Assembly: GCA_030248065.1 (NCBI GenBank)
Contig: JASAMV010004419.1
Coordinates: 33,537 to 97,536, forward strand
DNA length: 64,000 nt
Direction: 5' to 3'
DNA from: Rhynchonema sp. JSB1_4
Taxonomy: Eukaryota; Nematoda; Chromadorea; Monhysterida; Xyalidae
Part shown: positions 33,801 through 44,900 of the stretch, piece after piece
How the letters are laid out: each line of letters opens with the position of its first letter
Position numbering within the stretch: position 1 is the stretch's first letter
Made by a program: the position numbers and the translations under genes
Notes under the pieces: generated by a model
The model's database searches: none
The model's input: the letters and a program-made list of their open reading frames with translations, nothing else
Told to the model about the DNA's origin: nothing

Positions 33801-34717
33801 ATGAATAGGCAACGTGGTAGACCTAAAAAGATAACACTTTTAACAACGCTAAGTGTGGCGGCCAGCCACTGGTATTCGTCGCTTCGCAGTGGCAGGTCAC
33901 CTGTACATCAAACACAATGCATGGAAACCACACAAAGGCAGGTCAACATCCACGTTCATAATGAATACACAAAAGTAGCAAAGTTGCACCAACTTCTATC
34001 AATATCATGCACGCCTTCTATCGTGCAAGTCGGTGGTTGCGCACCGCGTGTTGGTATGATCTGGAACCACACCGGACTGACGTGCGTGAACTTGTGCGCT
34101 TGCCATTTGGCTATGTCGTAGCCGTGATTGTTCCACTGCAATGAATGAGAAATTTTGACAACTTGTCCACGAAGAACTGGATCCCAAATTCCCTGTGCTG
34201 GCTAAAGAGGGTACAAAAGACAATAATAAGGCGGATGTCTGCAAAGCGGGCAACCCACCAAAAAGATTGTTCCGCTATTCACTCACATAACATGATCATT
34301 CAGACGTTCACACTTGCACTCACCGGAGTCACATAGCCCAGCACCCGATTCGGAAACTTTTTCTCCGATCCAAAATCCAATCGGTCGTGATTTTTTAGAA
34401 TCTCCTGTGCGGTCAACCCGGCACCGGCAACGTCATCTTGTCGAGAACCGGTCTGAAATAAATACCATTTGGTTTTAGCCTTTACGGTGGTTACCTGTCC
34501 TATATTTACAATGCAATGTCTGTCAGTTTCCGACAAATCACCCCACCGCAACCTTGGTGACGCCTGCTTGTCGCAGCATTTCCTTGCTGGCTGGTGTTTT
34601 CTTGGCGTTCTTGCTCGATTTCGATAGCGTGCTTTGGTTGACGGGCACGTCGATTATTAACACCAACATCACGATTGTCAGACTGTAAACCAGCCATTCG
34701 AACGGCGTCACGGCCAT
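30849..34717 (-). CDS. CHID1: Chitinase-domain-containing protein 1 (CHID1, SI-CLP-like)
   Basis: GH18-fold secreted or lysosomal chitinase-like protein. In mammals it binds saccharides and stabilin-1. Exons in transcript order (minus strand): 34717-34547 (or to 34553), 34452-34324, 34135-33990, 33467-33302, 33008-32842, 32550-32452, 31345-31187, 31128-31051, 30978-30849. Both variants of exon 1 keep phase and give about 413-414 residues, near human CHID1 (393). The protein starts with a hydrophobic signal segment ([15 protein letters not shown]). It carries the family marks [78 protein letters not shown] and the C-terminal [14 protein letters not shown]. The catalytic GH18 pattern DxxDxDxE appears only as DGAVIE, as in vertebrate CHID1, so chitinase activity is doubtful. 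The seventh intron appears to use a GC donor. Confidence 0.92.
31784..31910. mobile_element. MITE copy 2, in a CHID1 intron
   Basis: 127 bp, beginning AATGGTTTTG and ending ACCACATT, with internal arms GTCAAATCATCT and AGATGATTTGAC. Same family as 17134-17257; the central GCCCCAAATGAGCGC region is also shared. Both copies sit in introns. Confidence 0.65.
31922..32290. repeat. GGAAAAAA/GGTTTTTT low-complexity foldback
   Basis: Repeats of AAAAAGGTTTTTT and GGAAAAAAACGGTTTTTT type, starting right after the MITE in the same CHID1 intron. Units such as CCAAATATATTTTG and AAATATTTGG pair with each other. No coding content. Confidence 0.45.
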
Positions 34718-35099
34718 AGTGGTTCGATTGTTGTGCTGCACTCGTCGTCGGCAGACACACGTGACTTCTCGAGCGACACTGGGCTTCCTCGCTCGACAAC
34801 TTGAATGAAACGGAGATCGAATGAACGTGTACAAGTTCAAAAAATTCATGTCCCCAGAAAGTACATCCAACACTGCTCAGAAATCAGGATTTTTTTATTG
34901 AAATTCGACGATTGTTGACATTGGTTCAGCTCAGCCGGCCATCGGCCCGGCCGCCTTTTGGGAAACCCTATAAGACTGGTGGCGGAACTTTGAAATCCAA
35001 AGACAGCCGGAAATTTGACTTCCCTTCAGTGCTGTGGCTCCTTCTGAGGGGAGATGCTGTACCTTGCGGCCAAAAAGAGGGGGAGATACCGGGGTGGGG
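34718..35099. other. CHID1 upstream flank
   Basis: Immediate 5' side of CHID1 (minus strand), presumably with its promoter and leader. The CHID1 frame is open upstream to an ATG at 34873, so a longer N-terminus is possible, but the signal-like segment follows the ATG at 34717 directly. No core promoter element was recognised. Confidence 0.35.
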
Positions 35100-35635
35100 G
35101 CAGTGTTGTTCCAGGTCCGGAGGGGGAACAGGCGGTACCCCCTTTTTCGGAAGGGGAACAGACGTACCCACCTGGGGCGGGGGGGAAGGGGGAGGACCCA
35201 AATTTGGAGAAAAGTCATTCTTTGAGGTCGAAAATTTGACTCATTTTTGCCCCTTTTTGGAAAAAAATTTCAATAAAAAGGGTATTTTGGCGATTTTTGA
35301 CGACATTGACCTAAAAATCACTCATTTTATGCCTAAAATGCCTATTTTAGGCCTAAATTTGCCTACCTTAGGCAAAAATTGGGGAGCAGACGTACCCGGA
35401 GCCAGGGGGAACAGTGGGCCAGGCGTACCATGGAGGGCGAAAAGACGTACCCGAGGGCAGTGTAGTTCCTGGGGGGGGAGGGGGGTCCTCCCCCTCGGGT
35501 ACGTCTGTTCCCCCTCCATGGTACGCCTGCCCCACTGTTCCCCCTCCGGGTACCTCTGCTGCCCCACTGTTCCCCCTCCGAAAAAAATGGGGGTACCGCC
35601 TGTTCCCCCTCCGGACCAGGAACCAGTGTAGTACT
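35100..35635. repeat. Nested G/C-rich foldback
   Basis: Outer arms: GTCCGGAGGGGGAACAGGCG near 35115 and its reverse complement near 35600, each extending to GGTACCCCC followed by a T- or A-run. Inner arms: GGGGGAACAGTGGGCCAGGC near 35406 against GCCTGCCCCACTGTTCCCCC near 35526. The result is a hairpin within a hairpin. Long open frames here are by-products of repeat composition. Confidence 0.55.
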
Positions 35636-35644
35636 TGGTCAGGG

Positions 35645-36056
35645 TGTTGACGATAGATAGATTGGGACCCGAAATGTGTTGACGATAGATAGATGACCCA
35701 AGTCCGAAATCTGGGGGGGGGGGTCGACCCAAACTTGTTGACGATAGATAGATGGTGGGGGGGGGGGGGTCGCCAAAAATCAAGGTATAGTATGGTGTAC
35801 TAAGTAGGTAATAATGTGTAAATATTAATGAAAATGTACTTAGATGTACTAAATCCGCGCGTAGCGCGCGATTTTTTGCCTATTTGGGACAAAAAATACC
35901 GATTTTGAGCCATTTTGAGGCAAAAATGCCCATTTTGGGGTCGAAATGTGTTGACGATAGATAGATTGTTCCCAGAATTTGTTGACGATAGATAGATTTG
36001 TCCATAAGTGTTGACGATAGATAGATGAAATCAAAAAGTGTTGACGATAGATAGAT
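35645..36056. repeat. Seven copies of an 18-bp unit, TGTTGACGATAGATAGAT
   Basis: Exact copies start at 35645, 35677, 35736, 35949, 35980, 36009 and 36039. Spacers are 14, 41, 195, 13, 11 and 12 bases and unrelated in sequence, apart from G-runs. Embedded GATA tetramers give each copy a simple-repeat core. It looks like a variant of the foldback repeats on either side rather than a regular satellite. Confidence 0.75.
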
Positions 36057-36426
36057 GAATTTGGGGGGGGGGACCCCCCCCCCACCCCCCCCCCCCCCCC
36101 AAGTACTACCCTGCCAGGAACTACACCGAGGGGGAACCCCCCTCCCCCCAGGAACTACACTGGGTGGGGCGTGGGGTGGTACCACAGTACCACAGTTTTG
36201 GGGGGAATCCGATTTGGGAGGTGGGGGGAAGAAATTTTAGGGGAAGATGCTGTACCATACTACTTTCGCGAGTATTCAATTTTTATAGGTTAAAATGTGC
36301 ATAAATCGCGCGGAGCGCGCAAATTTTTCTTTGACTTAATTTCTTTGTTTCAGCTCGGGATTGGGATTTTGGCATTGGCAAGCGGCTGTGCCTGTGCGAC
36401 GACGAAAAACAAGGTCTACCCGTGTG

Positions 36427-36871
36427 CAGAGGTGGGAATCGGGCCGGCCCGGCCCGGCCCGACGTTCTGGCCGGGCCGAGGTTTCCGGCCCGAACGGTCG
36501 GGCCGGGCCGGGCCGTGCCGGCTTTTCGGAAGGTCGGGCCGGGCCGGGCCGGGATGGTCGGCCCGAAAAGGCCCGACATCATCGAAATTCAGTAAAAAAT
36601 CGTGACTTTTTGCGGTAAATTAGCCAAAATTTCTTGCGATTCAGCAGCTTAGGACCGACTTCTATGATTTTTAGGTATTTTTAAACAAAAAACTGTAATT
36701 TTTGCACCAAAAAATTTTCTTCAAAATATCATCAGAAAAAGTCGGGCCGAAAAAAATCGGGCCGGGCCGGGCCGCGGCCGACTTTTTTCAAAGTCGGGCC
36801 GGGCCGGGCCGACCCCAGGACCTCGTCGGGCCGGGCCGGGCCGAGGTAACCCGGCCCGATTCCCACCTCTG
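36427..36871. mobile_element. Large GGCCCG hairpin element (variant ends CAGAGGTGGGAATCGG)
   Basis: 445 bp, with left end CAGAGGTGGGAATCGGGCC and right end its exact reverse complement. GGCCGG-rich blocks occur on both sides of an AT-rich centre. The ends differ from the 13-kb copy by a few bases in the GTCGCAA/GTGGGAA stretch, so this is a subfamily. The 8-base flanks (CCCGTGTG and CGCCGGTG) are only partly alike, so the target duplication, if any, has decayed. Confidence 0.6.
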
Positions 36872-37147
36872 CGCCGGTGTGTCATGCAAATACCAATGCT
36901 GTTTTACAGACAAAAATAGCTTTTTTTGATCTCAAACTGGCTTTTTTTCATCATGGAAAGATAAAAATAGCAAAAAAGGGTCATTGACAAAATTTTTCCT
37001 ATTAAGAAAAAAATGAGCAAAAATTTTTTTCCGAACTCTTGCCGCCGCCCTGTCCGCTCTGCTCTGTGTCCCGCGGCGCAAGATTGACTAATTATACGGA
37101 AATCCACCCGTTTTGTGTGTGCTTAAGCATAGTCCCATAGTTAAGCT

Positions 37148-37214
37148 TTAGGCTTCTATTTCAGGCTTAGGCTTAGGCTTAGGCTTGCTGTTAGGCTTTG
37201 GCTTAGGCTTAGGC
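37148..37214 (+). repeat. Interstitial TTAGGC (nematode telomere-type) repeats
   Basis: Seven exact TTAGGC units, including runs of three and two in tandem, interrupted by TTGCTG and TTTGGC variants. TTAGGC is the telomere unit of most nematodes. The run is too short and too degenerate to be a present chromosome end and is flanked by unique sequence. Confidence 0.7.
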
Positions 37215-37359
37215 ACCAGCCTGGTCGCGGCGCCCGCTGAATTTTTTTGAAAATCTCTCCCATGTGTTTTGTTCGATCCAACTGTCGGGGGCAATTCATA
37301 ACTCGGTGACCTGACCGAGTGGTCTGCTGGGCCCGGTCCAGAGAAACGGATCACGTTAA

Positions 37360-37905
37360 AGGGGCGGCCTCATTGCTAAAAGTGCTCTTTTTATGATTTC
37401 AGCTTGTAGCTGGGATATGTGCGATCAGAATGACATCAAGATTAAATTAATCGGATGAAAATCGACCGAGATTGGAGCGATTGAATCGGTCCAACCAGGA
37501 ACAAAAATAATTTTGGACCAGCTGCATTTTTATTGCAAATCAGGGGAACCTCGTACTCTGGCCATGAAACATTCAGAAAAATAGTGGTTTTTATTTGAAA
37601 ATAAAGGAAAGATTTCTTGATGCATTTGATCACTGCGTGACGTGGCTGTCAGCTGGCTGACCTCAAGCACACCAAGAAATGTGTCTTTGTTTTCATATAG
37701 AAAGGACTGTTTTTCTGAATGTTTCATGGCCAGAGTACGAGGTTCCCCTGATTTGCAATAAAAATGCAGCTGGTCCAAAATTATTTTTGTTCCTAGTCGA
37801 CCCGATTAAACCGATCGGCTTAATCTTGGTGGCTTTGTGATGGCGCGGGTCTCAGCTACACGCTGAAACCATAAACAGGGCACTTTTAGCAATGAGTTGC
37901 CCCCT
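37360..37905. mobile_element. 546-bp TTAA-flanked palindromic element
   Basis: The whole segment folds on itself: the left half (AGGGGCGGCCTCATTGCTAA onward) matches the reverse complement of the right half (AGGGGGCAACTCATTGCTAA onward). It is flanked on both sides by TTAA (37356-37359 and 37906-37909). An 85-bp portion of the arms (37497-37581 against 37710-37794) looks identical. There is no coding capacity. TTAA target sites are typical of piggyBac-type elements, but the AGGG termini are not the usual piggyBac ends, so the superfamily is left open. Confidence 0.7.
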
Positions 37906-38056
37906 TTAACCTTAACACTTATAATACATTAACACTGACACCAACGTTAACATAAAAAAGAAAATCCTTAGCATTTTTGGCCGTCATTTTCTCGTTTTTG
38001 TTTGCGTTTTAGTGTTCGTGTTAAAGTTAGCGTTGGTGTTAAGGTTAAGGTTAAGG
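37906..38056. repeat. GTTAAG/GTTAAC minisatellite-like inverted repeat
   Basis: TTAACCTTAACAC and ACACCAACGTTAAC at the left are mirrored by GTTAGCGTTGGTGTTAAGG and tandem GTTAAG units at the right, with about 60 bases of AT-rich DNA between. It begins at the right TTAA of the preceding palindrome. Confidence 0.45.
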
Positions 38057-41000
38057 TAATCCGCTTCTGTGGACCGGGTCTTGGTCCATCCTATGGTGGG
38101 TTGATGTTGAATTATGACCAAATAGGGACAAAATTTAGTTTAGTTCAGAAGAACAATTTGGCAATCGGTTGTTGATTTAGGAGTGAGCAGGAACCATGGT
38201 GGAATCAGAAGTAAGGGTTTTGGCAGTTTCTTTCTTTTCGTCAAAAGTAATGCAGGTAGTATTTGAACAGCGCCAAAGCTTTTCACTTTGCCCTCTAATC
38301 ACACATTTGTTGTGTTTTTGTACTGTTTTTGTCTCATGTTCGTCATTGTTTCAAACGTCATTAATGCAACAGAATATTTTGAAATACAGAGTCAAACAAA
38401 TTTGTCAAGCTCCAAGGGAAGTGTGCAGATCCAATTGCAATTCTTGAACCACAGTCGTATTATATCTTACACCAGATGTATACATTTGTCGCACTCTCAC
38501 ACCATCAAGTTGAAATAATCAACTTTATTCAAATTGCAAAAAGTCATCACATCACTGAACCAAGTCTTGTTTTCGCGTACAAAAGCACACACAACGGAAC
38601 GCGGTTTATGTTGCCCCCGGGGTGGGCCACTTGAAGAGGCTTTTCTGTTGGTTGAGTATGCGCTCTGTTGCAGCCTGCTATATAGACGACCACTTAGATG
38701 TCCACTGCAGCGGTTATTGCGATCATAAGATAATAAGGAGGGTAGTGTACACACACACTGTTACTGTTGCTAAACAAGTCTGAAACAAGGAAAATCTACG
38801 ACAAAATTTTAGGTAATTGGTGCACACGTATGCAACATTTGGTCCGAGGTCTGCGTTCAGTCCGTGTGTTAGAAAGTTTGGTAACCGCTCAACAGCGTAA
38901 TACATACCTACATGAACCAATCAGAATGGCGTTCCAAGACGTTTGTGTTGTAAAACTATGTACTTGCCGTGCACAAGAGTCACCCCCGGGGCTACGGGTG
39001 GTCAGTGGTCATTCACTAGCTGACGAAAAGCACAAAAGTTTGTTTGAATGTTGCGCCGTTATGTTAATGGGAAATGTTTCCAGGCCGGGTGACCTAAGAA
39101 ATATGCAACTGTTTTATGAACACACGAGAAACACAAATGCTGCAAGCAACGTTACCCACATTATACTATTTGGGCAACAATCATTATTATGCAGTGTTGT
39201 TGTTGAAAATCTGCCCTTTACTGATCACCTGTGGAGGCTCTCGTTACGGCCGGCCATATGAATAAAAAGTCAGCTTAGGTCAGCCGGTCGGCCAGACCTC
39301 TCGTCAAATTAACCCCAAACGGCGCCATAGACCCATTACGTGAGTAGCTCCGACAGCGGGGCAGCCGTCATAAAGGTAAACTTTTGTGGTAAACCTTCCA
39401 ACGTGCAAACACACATGTGGTGCCATTATGTGTGGACCAAAAGTCGAAAAGTTTGGTGGAGCCCGAACCAAACATCAGCCAGCGACAGCGACCGTTTTCT
39501 TCCAAAACAATTTTGGTTCCGTTTGCGCGCACAACATGCCGTAGCCGTATACAACAAACCCTTTATGTATATTTAGTGGGATGTTGTAATGGCGCGCTCG
39601 ACTGAGATCTACAGAAAGCACCCCCTCAGTGGTATCGCATTGAACCAGTGGTTTCTGGGGCTCTATTTGTCAGTAACATGTACTGAGTACAGTCCCATTA
39701 GAAATCACGGTCAAAAGTTTTCTGTTGTGGTCTTGTCACGTTGGTCCCAAAACGAGATTATACTCTGATTCAATAGCAGGGGCATTTGTAGCTCAAATTC
39801 CCACCGAAACACAACTATCACCCAAAAGTAGGCTATCGTCAGTTTGGTGCCGTGTCGGTGTGTGAAGATTAGTGAGTGTCTTCAGTTCAACGCGCCCCCC
39901 TCCCCTCTTTTGCCCCTGTGTATGTTATGTAGCTGGCTGGCCGGCTTCGTTGGTTCCAAGTTTTTCATACTGCACATGTACACGCACACAAGAGCACCGT
40001 TGTGTTGTGCAGTGTTGTGTGCATCCCACGGTCTGTCAGCAACGTTTCACATCTGTGTCTGCAATGTGCATGCTTGTGCGGGCAGCTTTGGTTCGCGTCG
40101 AATATTCTGCTGAAGGAATGTTCTGCTGCTCCTGCTGTTTTGCTTCACTTTTTATGACAGACAGCGCGGGTCTTCACGGATGTTTCGGAATTGAAGGAAA
40201 GCAAGATTCAGTCTATCGTCGTAGTATGTATGCTTTGGGTTCTGCCCATTTCACAAACACATTATTCTCCACGATGTATTATGTTGTTGTGCGCGTAGTT
40301 CCTGGGTAGTAAAACTGCCTGTCCTGGGGCCGAAGAGATATCGCATGTCTGAAAGCACACATTACACTTGCTTACATGTTTTGTTGTTGGTGCGCGCTTA
40401 CGTGATGTAACGACGTCGATACTATACGCACTTATTGCTTTACGGTGCACACCTCTTAAGCAACGAAGCTGGAACCTGTAAGGGCTGTCTTTTGTAACTC
40501 ATCATTCATCATTTTAGTGTGCACACGCAGTGGCACAGTCATGGTCCGATTACATTTTATTCATTCACATGCAGATGGCAGGCTGTACCGTGTACGCTGT
40601 ACAGGAATTTGAAATACCCCCTACTTGCCGGTTTTTCTGCTTGATCGTTGGCGTTGAGAGACTTTCTATGGTAGCGTTTCGCTTTTTGAGCTTCATGTTG
40701 TCGATGTGCTTGACTGAACTTGCTGAATCTCTTTGCTACTATGTATTGCGTACACCTGTGCGTAGTTAAGTGCAGGAAACATTGGCGTAGCGAAGAAAAC
40801 TCGCCCACGATTGTAAATCGCCGATTGATTCCTCTTTACTGCAGTGCTAGTCTCCTGCCAATACAGTAAAACCACTGCACGTTTCTAACACAGTAACCCA
40901 TCCGTGCTCTGCTGTTCACGATGGTAAAATTGCGGTTTCTCGATGCGTGTCGTCAGAATTTTTTCAGCTGTTGTGATTTAATGTTTGTCTCGTCATGCTT

Positions 41001-41922
41001 GACGCGATGTTTAGTCAGAAAATGATTGTGTGCGGGAACTACCGGCAATTAAAACTTTTATCAGGTTTCGCGCAGATTTGAGCCTAAACTCAACAATCCG
41101 TTTTATTCTACCTACGCCATTGTACCAATCTTTTTTTTGATATCGCATGATCACGAAATGTTTTTGAGCCGTTGCAACAACGTTTCCAACCCAAATTTCT
41201 GACATCTTCCAGCTGTACCCTACCCTGCCAACCCCAACTTCATCTCTTATTCAACACCCCATCTGCCAATCACTTGTGATCGTGTGTATCACATTCCAAA
41301 AAAGTGCAGATACCAAAATATTCACATCAGCTCAAACACATAATACTGACAACAGAAATTATTGCTGCTTACAAAGCACACAAAAATAATCAATATATTG
41401 ATACTTCATCGATTGATTGCCCTTGGCCACTACGCAGTGGGCACAGTCTGTGTATGCCCCTTGGTGAAACATCATGGTGGCGGGTGCAGCAGTGTACCAA
41501 CGACACTACGAGTGTCAAACGGCAAGCAGCAGCACAACTGAGCACGCCACACAACGTGAAACATCAGCCTGCAACAACAGCACTCAACACGCAACGCACA
41601 GCGCACGCACCAACACGCGCACTACTTGCAGGTTAATTTTATTCGATAATAATTGTAAAGTGGTTGACCCAAGTTATATACTTGTCAACCAGCATTTCGT
41701 GACCGGGACTGTATTGAACACGCGAAAATGATATGACCTACGCTCTGTATCTGGGTGTGTAAAACGATTTTGGAGAGTGCGTGCAAAACAAGCACTGATT
41801 GCTATCGTCAATCTCGCTGACCTTTGGGAACATGGCCCAACGCCAAAAATCCATCGGACAGATTTTTTGTACACAGTTATACACGTGCACTGCTTTTGAA
41901 ACATCTCATTCCTTTTTTCCAG
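38057..41922. other. Intergenic DNA upstream of collagen IV
   Basis: About 3.9 kb with no recognised gene. The longest open frame, 38767-39261 on the plus strand (164 codons), matches no family I know and has no splice or codon pattern in its favour. Upstream exons or the promoter of the collagen gene may lie here. Confidence 0.4.
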
Positions 41923-41935
41923 GTTCAGCGTCCTG
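41923..41935 (+). promoter_or_regulatory. Strong 3' splice acceptor just before the collagen start codon
   Basis: CCTTTTTTCCAG ends at 41922, leaving 13 bases before the start ATG. This fits either a trans-splice (spliced-leader) acceptor or the end of an intron in the 5' untranslated region. Nematodes commonly place trans-splice sites this close to the start codon. The two cannot be told apart without transcript data. Confidence 0.45.
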
Positions 41936-44900
41936 ATGATCTCAACCGTCTTTGTTCTTCTCCTACTGCCATTGACAACCGACGCAGTAAGTTGCTTGTG
42001 ACAAAATGAAACATCCTCTTTTCTTTGCAAGACGTCGAAACTGAAACGTTTTTCTTGCTTTATGCCCCGTTCTTCTGCAGAAAATTGATTACTGTTCATT
42101 TCATATCAGCACTTTCTGACAACTTACAAAAAACGTAGACGCAAGAGTCGTTGCATTGGTTGGTACTATTGCGGGGTCCTGGGGCATGCTATGTGCTCAA
42201 AATTGGACTACTCGGCTGGGGTGCTGCAAATCAATCCCTGTGTGTGGTCAAGTTCTTGCTTGCGATGCCGTATGAAGTTTGCCGCTTGGTAAACGCTAGC
42301 GTTTGAATGATAATTGGAACAGACTTGTAGTTCTGGTGCACCAAATTTCGTCAAATGATGCTGTGAACGTCGTAAAATGCTGATGCCTTGCGGTGCTGGG
42401 TGGCTAAAGCTATAGCAGCTTTATAAAATATGGGTGTGGTTTCAGCACATGTAGCCCACCCAGCAAGAATTACGAAAAATGTGGGTTAACGAAAACAAAA
42501 GTTGTGTGAATTTGTCCATCTGTATGTCGAAAGTCAAAGTACGAAATATCCCCAGATTTCCCAAATTGACATGTGACAACAAGGACCAGATTGAAAAAAG
42601 TTTACTTTTCTCAAGATATCAGCCGTTGCTTGACGTCAGCAAAAATCGTCTGACGAACCTGCACCCAGTTTTTCAGGTACTTCGGGGCAATGAGGAAACT
42701 CAAACTTTTGTCATAAAATTCCGGCAGAAAAACAGTAGAAAACTCTGGGCAGTCCCCGCGTGCATTGATGCGCACTTGAAGGTGAACATTATGGTATGGG
42801 AAGAAATGTTACAATTTTAAGCGACGGCGGGGCTTCGAGTTTTTATAATTTAGAAAAATGATAAATACGTACATACATATATAATGCGTTATGCACACCA
42901 AGTCACATTGTGACGAGACGGCTGGCACGCGACTTATCTGATTGAATTTCGAAACAGTGCTGGCCACTTTTTGAAGATTAATGGAGCCCACGGCTATGAT
43001 GTTTCAATAGCGTGTGTTACGTGCGATTAAAGATACATTGTTGAGACCAGGTACTCACGATTTTATGCGAAATTGGCAGACAGAAAACAGGGTGCCGCAT
43101 CAAACCGGCAACACAAGCGCTGTGCATCTGTCATTCGTTTTTGCCTGTCATCCCGACGACCACTTTTGCGACGGGCACTCTTTTCGCACTTCGCTATCAA
43201 CGGAGTTGACTTTTGAACCCGCAATCGTATACATACAGTTGGTAACTTTGTGCGCGCGTTCAGTTATGAGACTTGCCTTGCCGCTAACGTCAACTTAGTA
43301 TGACGAGTTATGTATATACCAATTTGCTGTCATGGTGGTGCACCTTCAAACTGGCCAGAAAAATTTTGCCAACTCGCATTTCCTGGTGGTTTTCAATAGG
43401 ACTGACTGGGTGTATAATGCGAGCCAAAAATTTGTCGTCAAAAGTTTTCGAGCGCAATTAATAAACATTGTAAAGTTGTTTTGAAACAGAAAATTTTTTT
43501 CTGATTTTTGTCCCGGTTTTCTGTGCAAGACCACAGACTATTACATGGTGCTGTAAGCACGCGCGTCAACATCATTTTACCAAGTTTCAAGCTGGAGTTA
43601 TTGGTTGACGCCAGCTGCACTTTGGAGCGCACGATTTTTGTTCCCGTTTGTTTTGGGTATGTCACAAAATGGGTTCAAAACAGAAAATTTAAAGGCTTGG
43701 TGCTCCAGTTGCCTTAGGATCTGACGCTCAGGCTCAGGTCTGTCTGCCTTGCCCATTTAGGCAAAATCAATAAAGCAGGCAGACTTTGATCCAGTTGCAG
43801 CCTAACTCTGATGAGCAACGTGCACAAACAGCACTGTGGGCTGTTTCAATTTAGTAACGGTCCCCGACATCTCCAAAAAAGTTTACAGACCCAAATGTGA
43901 CTTTAGGTAGTTTTTGCGACATTAACCACTGGGCAGTGTGTATACTTTGACATAACAAACTTCGTCATCTTATCCCCACTCAACCAGTCAGTCAACCAGC
44001 CGGTTCTAAGCCCGTCTCTCTCACAAGATCAGCTGTTCCAGCGAAATTGAAGGGACTAAAGAGCAAAACGTCAATTTTTTACGCGCGAAGGCAGTATAGG
44101 AAAGTGTATACCGCGTTGTTTGGGGACCTATAGGTGTATTGCCTAATGGGAATCCGGGAAAGTCTCAAATTTCCACGAATACTAAACTTGTAACCCCCAC
44201 GCACAAGCGAACTGTGAGTCATCTTGTAAACCACGCCCGGTTGCTTGATGACCTAGGGGGTTATTATATTGCCATCTGGCAACAAAAATAAGGAGTGTTG
44301 AATTCTGTGTTGTTTGACTGTGTTATGCGGAACTAATAGCGAAAGACACACAACTGTTTACAATGAGAAATTTGTTACAAATAACACAACAAAACTGTAA
44401 AGCACTGGAAAGTTTCGCAGAATTGATGAAATGCTAAAATCACTCTATTTCTCATTTCAGCAAGTCACGTGCCGAGATTGCTCCAAACGAGACTGTTTCT
44501 GTGTTGGCGAGAAAGGCTCAATAGTTGGTGACCCCCATTTTTTAATGTGCTTTATTTGTGCTCATCAACCAAAACGTTTGTTCTTATTGACAGGGTCCGC
44601 CTGGCCCACAAGGCACACAAGGTCCACCCGGTCAACATGGCTTCCCCGGCCCCGAAGGCTTGGCTGGACCAAAAGGACAAAAAGGACAGCCCGGACCACC
44701 AGGACCCATGGGACCAAAGGGTGATAGAGTCAGTGCAGCTAATTATGTGTTATTGTTTTGTGTCAAAATGGATGAATCTATTTTGACAAAAAATCCTGAA
44801 TGCAGGGTCAAATCGGCGTTCCCGGCTTCCCCGGTATCAACGGCGTGCCCGGCCCGATCGGCTTGCCCGGTCCTGCTGGTCTTCCTGGCTTGGACGGCTG

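Noticed and set aside
34912..35631. 239-codon open frame over the G/C-rich foldback
   Set aside because: It is a by-product of G/C tracts and inverted repeats. Long frames appear on both strands with Pro/Gly-rich repetitive translations.
35645..36056. CRISPR array
   Set aside because: The repeats are regular in sequence but the spacers range from 11 to 195 bases and include homopolymers, no cas genes are present, and the genome is eukaryotic.
37148..37214. A true chromosome end
   Set aside because: Only seven units with variants, and the sequence continues for tens of kilobases with genes on both sides.
38767..39261. 164-codon open frame in the intergenic region
   Set aside because: No recognisable domain, no conserved motif and no splice signals. 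Its length is not remarkable among chance frames in several kilobases of this composition.
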